Source of the DNA: Hippasteria phrygiana | Taxonomy: Eukaryota; Echinodermata; Asteroidea; Valvatida; Goniasteridae | Length of the DNA stretch: 64,000 nucleotides | NCBI GenBank assembly: GCA_037893225.1 | Contig: JAZGUH010000123.1 | Coordinates: 248,001-312,000, forward strand | Direction of reading: 5' to 3' | Shown: positions 11,860 through 23,700 of the stretch, one piece after another | Layout: each line of letters starts with the position of its first letter | Numbering within the stretch: position 1 is the first letter of the stretch | Position numbers and translations under genes: made by a program | The notes under the pieces: generated by a model | The model's input: only the letters and a program-made list of their open reading frames with translations | Told to the model about the DNA's origin: nothing | Database searches by the model: none

Positions 11860-12995
11860 GTATTTTAACTTTCTTTTTTTATCCGGTTTTTACTACTGCA
11901 CAGCGCATTTGAATAATTGTATATAAAATCTGCACTTAATAAATAAATGACTTATTATATTATGCTATCCGTGCTCTTCAATAAATTTAATTTTTTTTTT
12001 CTTCTGAGTTCTTTCTTCTTACATGTTTTATTTTAAGGAAAAAACTACTTTTTGAAATTGTGGGCGTCTGCAACCCTCCAAAAAGGCTTTTATTCTTGGT
12101 TGCTATCGCACATCTAATACTTGCCTTTTATTACCCTCATTTGATTACTTGGATTAATTCTGACATTCTGACTATTTCTATTTTATTTATCCTTTCAATA
12201 TTTGAGACTGGTGGACATTTAACAATTGTTGACTGCTGTGATGTGGGACATGACGTTTTTAACACCCGAGGGACGCATAGCACCCGAGGCGAAGCCGAGG
12301 GTGCTATGCTTCCCTGAGGGTGTTAAAAACGTCATGTCCCACATCACAGCAGTCAACAATTGTTTTGTTTTATCGCCAAACCCATTTTTTTTAAGTTCAA
12401 CTTGCCTTGCTTGGTGGAAATTAACTCAAACAAATCACGCGATCAAAACAGCTGCTCGTCTGCTAGTCCGCTGCTCCCACTATAGTTTACTATCCTAAAC
12501 AGTGTAGCGTGGGTACCAAGGATACAGCTGAATCCGCTGCCTTGGCTGGGCCGGTGTATATCATGCTTGGAGTGTGCCATGCATTTTTTTTTTCTAGACC
12601 GGGCACGTGATCGTTTTAGGCCAATCAAAATACAGTATCCAAGACGGGGATATAACAAATAGAGATGGCCACTGCAGGCAATCAATAGTCAGTGTTGTTT
12701 TCAAAGCATCCATTGTGACTGATATCAACCGTCAATATGCAATTAAGTTGCCAATCGAGGCTGGTTGTTGTGACAAGTTGGTTGGCTGAGTTACACTGGC
12801 TTCATGGTTTTTTTTTCCTGATGACTGACTCTGCTTTTTAAAATTGTCATGACAACAGGACCCTGGTACACATTTTACAACTTCCCTGGTTTTGGGCATG
12901 GAAGTACTTTTGTCTGACCATATCACATCACATCACTGAACACTCAAGTGTACCATGCACCATTCCAAATCGTTTCCACTTTTCAAAGATCACTA
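11860..12995 (+). repeat. GPCR upstream module P, full copy interrupted by an insertion
   Basis: Matches 160-1043 apart from an extra segment of about 435 bp (12219-12655). It leads into TTTCAAAGATCACTAGCAACATG of the receptor at 13001. Confidence 0.8.
12219..12655. mobile_element. Foldback insertion with a 142 bp palindrome
   Basis: The left part, 12222-12363, is a hairpin with arms of about 70 bp. The first 46 bp match perfectly, starting ACAATTGTTGACTGCTGTG, and the loop contains GAGGCGAAGCC. The paralogous module at 677-700 runs straight from GGTGGACAT to AGAGATGGCC, so this segment is an insertion. Exact right end and target duplication unclear. Confidence 0.8.
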
Positions 12996-13000
12996 GCAAC

Positions 13001-13930
13001 ATGAATACAACTAGCGATAATGATTCTGTAATGACCACTGTACTGCCATCATTGGCTTACAATGAGCCACTTACTGTTATTGGATTTGTGTTTATAATTT
13101 TAACAACTGTTCTGATTGTCACTCTAAATCCGTTATGCCTCATCTCTCTCTATCGAGCCAGCGGCATCCAAGAAACAACCAAGATGTTCATGGCTTCGCT
13201 CACCATTTCCGATATTGGCATTGGGATTTTCGATGCATTGCCCTATCTCAGTCAAGTTTTCGACGACAGCTGGGTGTTTGGGAATATTCTGTGCACAGTG
13301 TGGAGAATTATGGAACCGACCCTTGTCAACTTGACAATCTTCTCACTCCTTCTTTTGACAATTGATCGCTACATTGCTATCGTCCATTCGCTGCGTTACC
13401 CAAGTCTGATGACCCCAAAACGAGCCAAAGTAATCATCTCTCTCGTGTGGATATTGACTTTTATCTCTGGTGTCATTCTGCACACCATCTGTGTCACAAA
13501 TCCACCATCTCAATTTTGTAAGCCTGATTGGGATATTTTCATTGAATACCTATACATCAGCATGCATGTCATTCCTCTTGGGATCATACTGATGCTCTAC
13601 GTGCACATTCTCAAAGTTGCTCGACATCAGGCTCGACGCATTGCTGCTCAGAATCAAATTGGCAACCCTCCAGGGGGACAGAATGCTCCGCAGCCAATCA
13701 GCACCAAGTCTGCTACCACCGTGATCATCATAACAGGAGCTGCGAGCATCACTTGGGGATACGACATTATCTTTATTTTGTTCCTATTTAAAACTGAGAA
13801 TCACATCTATTATGTGATTTTGAAAACTATCCTCTACACCAACAGCTGGCTGAATGTTGTCATCTATTACTGGAGAAACAGGGAGCTTCGGAAGACACTG
13901 CACAGCTTGATAACCTCATGCTATAACTGA
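13001..13930 (+). CDS. Rhodopsin-like (class A) GPCR, intact copy C
   Basis: Single-exon 309-residue paralogue of the receptors at 4782 and 9272, over 90% identical by eye. DRY, the cysteines for the extracellular disulphide, TM4 W and TM5 P are kept; TM6 reads ITWGYD without the CWxP proline and TM7 reads NSWLNVVIYYW. Distinct residues include FCKPDWDIFIEY in the second loop and FILFLFKTEN at the end of TM6, which could alter ligand binding. Module P lies upstream, carrying a foldback insertion about 350 bp before the start. Downstream it continues into the duplicated 3 kb block. Ligand and subfamily unknown. Confidence 0.95.
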   Translation: MNTTSDNDSVMTTVLPSLAYNEPLTVIGFVFIILTTVLIVTLNPLCLISLYRASGIQETTKMFMASLTISDIGIGIFDALPYLSQVFDDSWVFGNILCTVWRIMEPTLVNLTIFSLLLLTIDRYIAIVHSLRYPSLMTPKRAKVIISLVWILTFISGVILHTICVTNPPSQFCKPDWDIFIEYLYISMHVIPLGIILMLYVHILKVARHQARRIAAQNQIGNPPGGQNAPQPISTKSATTVIIITGAASITWGYDIIFILFLFKTENHIYYVILKTILYTNSWLNVVIYYWRNRELRKTLHSLITSCYN

Positions 13931-14420
13931 AATTCACTGACTGAAATATCTACCCAAACACTATCACAATTACACAATTCTTGTTTGTTGTTGCATACAA
14001 GTATATAAGGTTTTCACAATGTACGTAATTCAGGCTTGGCGTTGTTTGGCCATTTAGTTAGGACATTACTTGCAATCGTCTTTAGCAACAGCTGGCTAAA
14101 TGTTCTCATTGCACTGTACAATTTGCTAGCCTCACATTACTGCTGGCATTCAAAGAAATAATGCTATTAGCTGTAACTGCTAACTCTCAAAAAGGAAATC
14201 CGCCTGAGTCGTCCACGACAAACACAACCACCAATCTAATTGAACGAACGAGCCAGCCCTTGAATAATTTTGGAATGAGAAAACAACTAGTTTTGAATTG
14301 AAAGGCAGTTGTTTCATACCCAAATCTTGCATCAGATCTGAAACAGTTCTGTCAAAATGCCTAAATCGAGTGGTAAAGAAAAATCTTGTCATCACTGCTA
14401 TCATCAGAGCAATGTGGCTT

Positions 14421-14570
14421 AAAACCCTAACCCTGCCAGACGCAGCACAGTGCATCTGTGCTGGCAGTTCCAATTTGCTGCACTCTGCACACAAGTCAAT
14501 GTGACAAAGTATGCAATCTGATGCGTCTGGCAGGGTTCTAGCAAAAATGCCCTCGAGGGTTAGGGTCTGA
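14421..14570. mobile_element. AACCCTAACCCTGCCAGAC MITE, copy 2
   Basis: Duplicated counterpart of 6201-6353, with the same inverted ends and the CTGATGCGTCTGGCAGGG segment. Confidence 0.75.
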
Positions 14571-15309
14571 TTTTGTTTCAAGCAAGTAAATAATCTTCTT
14601 TGTTGTGTTGAAAATGAATCACACAAATATTTTCGCATCTCTGCGAAAAAAATCTCTGGATATTAGAAATAAAATAGGTAAACTAATAAGGAACAAAACA
14701 AACTTCAGGAACCTCCTTTTAAAATAAAAAATATGCATAATTGCCCATGATGCTCTTTAACTGCAGTCTTGGCGATGAATAATTATTCTAAATAGTCAAC
14801 ACCATCACAGTAAAGTACAATAAATGTTATAAAAATTCACAAGCAAGTGGCACTTATGATAGTCTTGTATATAGTGCAGTCCAGCTCTAGTATACATTGT
14901 CACTTCAAAAATATCGGAGAAGCTGTTAGTTACATGTATGCCAATGTTCAATATGTAAATGTGATTGAAAAAATCTGAGAAAATGCTTAGCAGAACAACT
15001 TATAGCCAGAAATTGCATGATGACTATCAATTCAACTATCCAGAATAACAATGCTAATCAATTGCTTATGGAGTAGATGCAGGCCCATTAAAGGTAGTAT
15101 AAAACCTTCGCTTTTGCTGTAGTTTTCAGAAATGAATGGATTTGGGGGTTTAGTATTTTATAGAAATACTGTAACACTGACCTGTTTTTTGGCATAGATC
15201 CTGGGAAACAGAGAAAAAAAATGCCGTTCTTGTAGTCTGGTTCCCTAACCTTACTTCAGACAAAACGGAGCAATTTATTAAATTCAGAGAATTATCAGGT
15301 CAGGGAACT

Positions 15310-15656
15310 GGACTATTTGTTAGAAATTATAATAATAATAACAATAATAACAGCTGTATTTATAGATGCTAGCTATGTCACCTCTAGGATGATTTTCAAT
15401 GGGCCATCTTTGTGCAAAGGGGACCAGAAGTACTGGGGCGAACCCCTGCTCTTTCATGACAGGTGCTCTGGGTTCTTTTACGTGCACTGATCCAATAGAG
15501 CACATGGGACCTCCGGCTTAATATCCCATCTGAAGAATGCGGCCCTTTTTTAGATGAATAAGGGCACGTCATGCCCCAGAACAATGCACTATTTGATGCA
15601 CTAAATTGATACAAACATTCCACTTTTCTCGAAAATGACAGTACACCAGGTGCCAT
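15310..15656 (-). mobile_element. Non-LTR-like repeat 3' end, duplicate copy
   Basis: Counterpart of 7160-7500 inside the duplicated block, with the same TTA-rich tail on the minus strand. Confidence 0.5.
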
Positions 15657-15721
15657 GATTTTGCAGGATCCTTGAGACTATTATTTACGTACAGTCAAGT
15701 AAGTTATTTCATAATAATTAA

Positions 15722-15936
15722 CCCCTTGACCCCGGGTTTTAGATGGGAGACGCCGGGGCACCAGGTCGGGTTATGCAGCCAAGCAAAACGGAAACAAGAG
15801 GCTTGTGCAGCCAGGCATAACGTACACAATACCCCAATAATGGATTGAAAGTGCAGAGATTGACACAAATAGAAGTCAACCGGCCTGGTGACAATTTTCA
15901 ATCTGCACGTATTTGTGTCAACCGTAGGCAATGGGG
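15722..15936. mobile_element. piggyBac-type MITE, copy 2
   Basis: A 215 bp element with TTAA on both sides (15718-15721 and 15937-15940). It begins CCCCTTGACCCCGGG; the right end has mutated to CAATGGGG. Confidence 0.85.
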
Positions 15937-16877
15937 TTAAGTAGTATTGGTTTTTCATGTAAATGTTGTATATTACCTTTCAGAATAAGGCCAAAGCTTT
16001 TAACTTCTTTTTGATGGGGTCTTTAACCCTAACCCCCAAGGCATTTTTACTAGGAGGCTTCCTCAACTTGTCAAAATCCAACACTGTGCAGTATACCTAT
16101 GGCACATTCTTAGACAAATTGGGGCATCATAGTCCCATGTAAAGTAATGGTGCCAAGGCCCTGTATTACTGAACCCATCAAAACTTGACAAAACCTGCTG
16201 TTGGAGTTTGTAAGACTTGGGGTAGTTAGGGTTAAGCTGTGGAAAGTAGTTACTTGATATGTATGGGAAAAACACTAATTTTACTACTTGACCATTACAG
16301 ATCCTTCAAAATCCACTAGAGGGTTCTGGAGAATACGAAGGTTTCAAAAACAGATTTGTTTAAAATAAAAAGAAAACGTGTCGAGGTATGTCTGAAATAA
16401 AGCCGTAGAAAGCTCTTGTTTTTTATCATCGTTGAGAGCAGTCGACTTGCAGTGGTCACTGACCAACTGATTATGCCATCTTGAGTTAATAGTGAATGTA
16501 GCCTTGTATTGTGATGCTTGTGTCTTGATGCTGCCATTAAACTGCTTGATGTAGACTAATGATGTTTCTCTAGGCCACTTTGTACAAATCGCTATACTGA
16601 TTCCCATCGCGCCTTACCTGTCAGCCCCCTCCCCCCCCCCAAAAAAAAAAAACACAATGAAATTGTGCCGATATAGACGAATTCCAAATTGATGAAAATA
16701 GCACCGATCTGCGCACTTCCTGGTTTGTAAAAGAGGCTCTCAGTGCTAAGTAAACAGCTGACTATGCTAAACGTGCGCTGCGTTGACATTTATGGCATGA
16801 TTCATTCATGCATGAATGAATTTGTTGAATAGCACTGTTTTTGTTTAGCATTGAAATCCTCACTTTCAACCCGGAAG

Positions 16878-17494
16878 TGCCCAGACGGGGCTTATGTGAA
16901 ATACCTCTATATGGCACATTTAAATAAGCACTGTTTGCAATCTCTATTTCTTATGTTAAAGCACTTATTTGCATACATATCCAGTGCCATGCATTACTAT
17001 GGAGTTTCACACATGAAGATGCGCAGCTAAGTTTTTGGAAACTACGCCTAAACATGAAATACGTTCACAAGATGGAATTTGCGTCGGGTATGATGTAAAT
17101 TCAAGATTGGGTGTTTTTTTTTATAAACGCTGTATACTCAGTGTTGTCCCGAGAGATTATGTCTCACCCGAGTTATTTTTTTCAAATGATCTCTTGGGAC
17201 AAAACTGAGTATAGTGTTTATAAAATACGTCGGTGAAGGGCAGAACCCAATATTGAATGAAATAAGATGCATTGAGGTTAACACAAAGCCAATCAGCACT
17301 GTCTTTTGGTATCTCGTAGCCAGGGGTTCTGTGTGAGGAACAACCATACACCTCATAAAGATAAGGACAAGATATTGAAAGTATCACAACTTGAAAATCC
17401 TTACATGGATGGAGAGAAAAATAGATGGACTGACTCACCATCACAGGATGAGGCAAAAAAAAAAAAATCATTAACTCATTTGAAACCATCTCAC
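16878..17494. other. Non-coding, with a 106 bp foldback element
   Basis: No gene seen. At 17119-17224 two inverted arms of about 37 bp (TTTATAAACGCTGTATACTC and its counterpart ending AGTATAGTGTTTATAAA) face each other across about 30 bp, a small MITE-like hairpin. The remainder is the first part of the intron following the ligase exon at 17495. Confidence 0.7.
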
Positions 17495-17787
17495 CTTCAA
17501 ACCTGTTGACCGAGTTGAAGTCTTCCTTAGAGTACACCTTGGTGATGCACTGCCTCTCCATCTGTGCAGCCACAACTGTCAACTGGGCTTCTTGGGCTGC
17601 CGTCAGTGTGTCCAGGCATGCCAGCATGTGCAAGGCACAGTGGGACCGGGAGACCAGGATGGAAGGGGTCGATGGCAGGGCTAGCTCGAGGGTCAGGACT
17701 GAGGCTGAGGGGGGCAGGGTGGGGATGGGGCGGACGCAGGGCTTGAAGACATTGTGGCAGGTGATCTGGCCAAGGGTCGGGGAGAAG
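17495..17787 (-). CDS. MYCBP2: MYCBP2-like exon 20 (last one in window)
   Basis: 293 nt, phase 2 to 1. Encodes LVSRSHCALHMLACLDTLTA and VYSKEDFNSVNRFEG, which directly precede the first PHR domain in the family. It ends in a good donor, GTGAGATG, so the transcript should continue leftward, where no further exon is recognisable. Confidence 0.94.
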
Positions 17788-20700
17788 CTATTGGGAAGAA
17801 AGAGATTTAGGGGGGGAAAGTGTTTGTGTTAAATAACAACTTCAATCATCTGGTTTGAACCTATCTGATCAAAATTCAATTTCGGACATTCTTCATCAGA
17901 TATACATGAAAGTGCTCCTGAAAGACTGTGCATTGCTACACATTGAACTGAATTTATACCAACACTGGGTCTATAGGTCTGAAAATTGGGATAATTTCTC
18001 TGGAATCGGTTAGAGAATTATCCTCTATTTATATCTGGGTCCAGGAAAACCGTAAGGATTGTAGGGTTGGGAATTCAAATGTCACTAACCCTATTACCTC
18101 TAATAGTAACCCTTTACCGAGATTGGCTTTTAGCCGTGTATTAGGTGATTTCAATGAAAACAATCTGAGGAATGGGGAACAAACCAAATACTTGTTTTTG
18201 AAAATTTGCTGAAAGATTAAAGACACCCTTAAACTCCTCTGATCTGCAAATATACATTTCTACATCTGTACACCACTGCACCATAGGCTAAGAATATCTA
18301 TTTCAGTACCTCAGTTAAACAGAATGATCCCTGCACCTTATTCAATTCATTATATTTATTCAGGTGAAATCGTTATATACATTCAATGTAACCTTCGGAG
18401 TGTGGTTCGTACAATCTTAAAGGCTCACAGAAACTAAAATCGGAAAATTGCTATAAATGGATTTAAAATAATTATAGAAATCTATTTTTGGTATTGTGAC
18501 AAATCCACAAAACAAACAAGTGTGTAAATACCGGCAATCACAGACTCCCTTTTGTCCCTCTTTTGTTTGTACTTCAACTTTTTTGGAAGGCCTCCCATAT
18601 GTTTTGTACACGATTTTCAATCGTGGATGTTCAGACAATCGTGGACCCCTTTGTCTATGCCCTAACCCTTTTGTCCCTAGTCCATGATTGCCGGAATTTA
18701 CATACTCACAGTGAGTTTTGAACACAACTGTGAATATATACATGGGGGACATGTTATTCTAACAATGTTATTCCATGCGGTACTGTCTCGACCAAAGAGG
18801 TATTTTGTGCAAGCAGGGTACGTGGACATTTTTTTTTTTCAAAAGTGACAACAAAAATGTCAGATTCTTAATTTCTATTATATTCATCACTATTTCAAAA
18901 CCATTTATCCTATTCATCCAAAAATAGGAAAGATGTTGGTCCTGCCAAATACTTACCACCACAACACATTGTAGAGTGGATCTAGGCACACACTGGAGTC
19001 TTCAAAGTTGAAGGATGTATCTTGCTCAGTATAGCTGTTACACGTGCCATCTAATCGGCTCAGCATCAGACATCTGACCCCAGCCGACCCGTTCCGTGGC
19101 ACCACGCCTGTTTTAGAGCAGTGTGTCAGTGAAGCATTTGGAAGGAAAACAGGCCCAATTGTATCGTTTTTCGCTGGTGATTTCAAATACAATTTAGTAA
19201 GTGGCTGTACGGGAGGGGTTAATTTCAAACTTCAGTCAACAAATGCTGTTATCTTCAAGCAAACTTGAATCCTCGATCCTGATTGGTCGATCCGTGGCAG
19301 CTGAGAGTGTGATAAAAACCCATATCACATGGCCCATATACACACTCCGAATTGCGCTGGTCTAATTCTGCGAATTGCACGATACGCAAAACGCAGTGCT
19401 GCACAATCCATTGGTAATTCAAAAGCTGCGCGTTTGCGTCCCATGTGGATCGTCACGTCATCGGCGCACACTTGTTACGTTTTCCAGATAGCTCCCGTTT
19501 CTCCTGCAGGATAGTGCTGGCTGTTAATGATGTGTGCGTGTACGTGGTACAGGTTTCGCGCACAGCGCCGTGCGTGTTCCATCTTTACTGCGCGTCAAGT
19601 TTGCTTGAAGATAAATTCGTTATCCCACGAGCGCCGAGTGGAACACGGAATAATGTAGTGCGTCCGTGTCCCATATTCCACGAGGCCGAAGGCCGAGTGG
19701 AATATGGGACACGGATGCACTACATTTTCCGTGTTCCACGATTATTCTCCAGGATTATTGATCTGTGACCTGTGTTTTTCATTGCCGAGTATACATTTCA
19801 TTATATAATTACTACTAAATCTTTAATCAGCGTTGTTTTGTCTTGTTTTGTTCTGGGGTTTTTTTGCACACCCACCACAAGCTTCAGTTTTTTGGAATAT
19901 CCCTCCACACCTGCTTTAATGTACATGCTGTACTCAATGTGACTAAGAGTGTGAAAATAAATGTCTTTTTGTATTGAATTGAATTTCACTTTAAAAGAAT
20001 CTGAAAAGCATGAGTAAGCCCGACAAATATAAACCATCAACCATCTGCAGAAAATACCCGTATTAAAAATTTGCACGTCCACCAAATGGTGCAAAATTGC
20101 CCCATATTAAATGGGGTCAGGGGCCAATTTCATAGAGCTGTTAAGCACAACAATTTGCTTAGCATGAAAATGTCTTGCTTAGTAAAAACAGGTTACCAGC
20201 CAAAAGTCCATGTAATTTTCATGCTAAGCAAACAACAGCTGAACGCCAGTCAAAAGCAATATTCCACACATGGAAATCTGGTTGGTAATCCAGTTCTAAT
20301 CAAGGAAGCATTTGCATGCTAAGCAAATTTGTGTGCTTAACAGCTTTATGAAATTGGCCCCAGGCCATTTCCTGTGATATAAAAGGCAAATAGACTAATA
20401 CATTAAGCCCCGCCCCCCTTGATGTATTGATTGATCACAGCCGGGCCCATGGTCTGAACACAGTTTGACATGTGTGACAGACATGTGGCACACACGATTG
20501 TGATTGGTCACTACCTCAAGAGCATAATGGCTCTGTATATTGTTGGTGGCATCTTGTAAACTGCCCGAACTGGAGGGAAAGTATCGGACTTCCAATTTTC
20601 AACCAGAAGGGGGAGGTGGTTAGTTAGTCTCACCAACAGTGAAAGTTACCCCACCTGGGTCAATAGGTCTGAAACTTGGGATAATTTCTTTGATATCTAT

Positions 20701-23700
20701 TGAAGATTTATTCTCTATTGAGATATGGACCCAGGAAAACCAGAAGGTTAGTAGGGCTGGCAACCTAAAATGTCTTTACCTCAGAATGGCTTTTAGCCTT
20801 GTATTGGGCAATTTCCATAAAAAAAGAACTCCATTAACAATCCTGGCTAATGATCCTGCTTAAGTACACAGAATCATAGACTTTTTTGGTGTAGTTCTCA
20901 ATGTACAGTCACTCAATTTCCACTGACCTATGACGCTCTGGTTGGCAAACACCAGAGAGTTCTCCAACATCCGTGGATTGATCAATGCCTCGTCCACTTT
21001 GATGAATGTCTGGTCTCCGCTGGCCCCGACCCAGGTGGCTTTGCGGCCGTACTGTGGACCCATGTCCGGCACCGGGCCTGGCCTGGAGTGTGACACTGCC
21101 CCGGGGGCATTGGATTCCTCCAGAATGGCACGGCACAGCTGCCCCTTCTAACATCACAGAGAAAATGTAAAATAAATGACCGGTTTGTTTTTTTCCTGAA
21201 TATTTCTTTTCAGTGGCAAAGAAATTAATTTCTAACAATTTAACCCACCAGGGCTCGACATTCACTCTGGACCAGTGGACCCAGTCCAATAACTAAGGCA
21301 TTGGTTTAAGCAGAGTATAAGCAGACTCCAAAGACCAAACTAGACCAGTGGACTTGTGGTTTGTCTTTCAAATAATCTTACACTCATATTTATGAAAAGC
21401 GGTCTTCAAAAAACACTGAAGCAAATTGTGACCCGCTCCAGAAAAAGGTGAGAAAAGTTGCGCTATGCATTTACGTGTAATGGCCCTTTCAACATTGGGA
21501 GGGTGAAATTTTTCGTTAAAATTCATTTTTTGTTTTTTGTCTTTAACCCCTTGCGTACGGATGACGCCATATGGCATAATAAAAAAAGTGCCACCAGGCT
21601 GGATGACGCCATTGGCCGCCGTTTGTGCAGTTTCAATCCATTGTTGGATTATTGTTTATGTCATGCTTGACTGCACAAACACATTGTAGCGGTTCGATTT
21701 GGCTGCCAGAACTGCTGCAACACCCGGATGTCTCCCATAAAATACCATGCCCAAGGGGTTAATGACATCTTTAATATCTAAAGTTTCAGGTTTGGTGCAC
21801 AATAATGTTGATTTCAGTGAATAAAGTGAATAAAGAGTGCATTGTTCCATTACATTGTATTAGAACTAGCTATTTCAAAGCCTGTTTTCTCTGTTGTGCA
21901 ATTTGAAGTCCATAGAACTAATTAATATGCAAAAACGCGATATCGCTAGAACGGAAAGGGCTTTGGAGCTCTATCGTGTACCAAATGAAAGCTTACATTG
22001 TCACAGGCTTTCCAGACATACATAAAAACTAATTTTTCATATTTTGCGACATAATATACCTTTTTACAGAGCGGGTCACAATTAACCGAATTCCTACAAA
22101 ACCTATCCTGTGAGCTACACTATATTCCAAACTGACACTTTCAAATCACTGCACAGTCTGAACAAATGCATGCTAGAAGAACTGAATAATAAAAAGCACA
22201 AATCCTTACATCCTGGGAAATATAAATATCCAGCAGGAACAGGAAATTTTTTGCATACCTGAAAGTTTCCGCAGGTGTAGACATTGCCAGATGTTCCCAG
22301 CAGGACAGTATGGTTGCTGCCCGCTGCTACCTGGACGACTGTCTCTGGCACCTGCAGCTGCACCGGTGCTGTCCTGCTCGACAAAAATACAATACGACTT
22401 TATTGATTCGCCATTTTCACAAATAATATCCTACATCATGAGAGTGGTTTTGTCATAATGCTGCGGTATACTGGAGGACACATCAATGTCAAAGCATGGT
22501 GAAATAATGCGTACTGATATTGGCCGAACAAAATTGGGACAAGTGAGACACATCTTGCAAAATCTAATAAACCCTAACCTTCCCAAATCCTCCAAAATCC
22601 TCCTTGCCAAATGGAGGAATAGAGGATTGAGGGTCTTTGGAAGTTGAAGCATCGGAGGATTTTGCAGGAGTGAGGGCATTAGAGAATTTTGCCTCTGGAG
22701 AAAAACGGAGGATCTAGGTCATCATGCCCAATCTGGTGCTGGATGATTTGAGGATTGAGGTTACTGGGGTGTTTAATCCAAAACCCACTGGAGGATTTTG
22801 GAATCGGGAGGATATTGGAGTATTCAGGTTACATGTAGAAAAACGATGTTGAGAGTTTGCGTCAATAAAAGGATTGGAACGGGGGCAACAAATACATTCA
22901 AAGAGAGTTTTATAATTACCTGCTTCCTGAATCTCCCTGCCCTAACTGGCCGTGGTTGCCAAGCCCAAAACCATACACCTCGCCATTTTTCAGAAGAACG
23001 ACTGAAAGATCAATATAAAACACATTCAACAACAAAGATTTTAATATCCGATAATATTTATTACATATAAGAAAAAGTAGACAAGACTGCGCATAGCTAG
23101 AGAAAAACAGTCAGTGAGCATTACAGGGTCAAAAAACCAAGTCAGAAATGTCTGGAGGGGAACGAAAACCACCAATAGATCTTTAATGATGATTTCAGAA
23201 ACCTCCATGGTCAATATAGGAAGTGTAGCCATAGGCTACGATACCAGGCCTGCATGGAGTGTCCAACGACAAGCAGGCACGGTGCTTAGAACTTCCACTT
23301 TACTATCAAAGGAAAATATTTTGATTACCTTTGCAAAAAATGTTGTGATCATACAAAACAGCATATAGATTGAAATATCTGAGTATACAGTGCTTCATAT
23401 ACAGTGCTTCATATATTACGTCAGGACAGGGCAAAAGAGAAAACATCTCTGTTCTAATTTACATCATCCTCCGACGCAAACATTCCATCTTCTGACTGAG
23501 CATGTAGATTAATAGTGCAATCGATAGTCCAATGGTCTCAAAAGTGTTAAGATACATGTGTCTAACCAGCCTATAATAGTAGCTATTCTAAACAAAAACA
23601 CAAAAATTATTGAGTGTAAAAGGATAAGATGACAAGATGACAGGAACCATTTTAATCTACAAAGCTTAAATAAAGGAATCAGGCAGTTTTACATGTACAA

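Larger units (their letters stand above)
13918..16877. repeat. Segmental duplication, copy B (3 kb GPCR downstream block)
   Basis: Counterpart of 5700-8741, with a few small indels such as the shorter TACATTG stretch near 14870. It ends at CCCGGAAGT and then diverges. No gene seen inside. Confidence 0.93.

Noticed and set aside
17157..17494. Continuation of the long ORF 17157-17633 past exon 20
   Set aside because: The family block ends at VNRFEG with a GTGAGATG donor; the read-through codes for no known domain.
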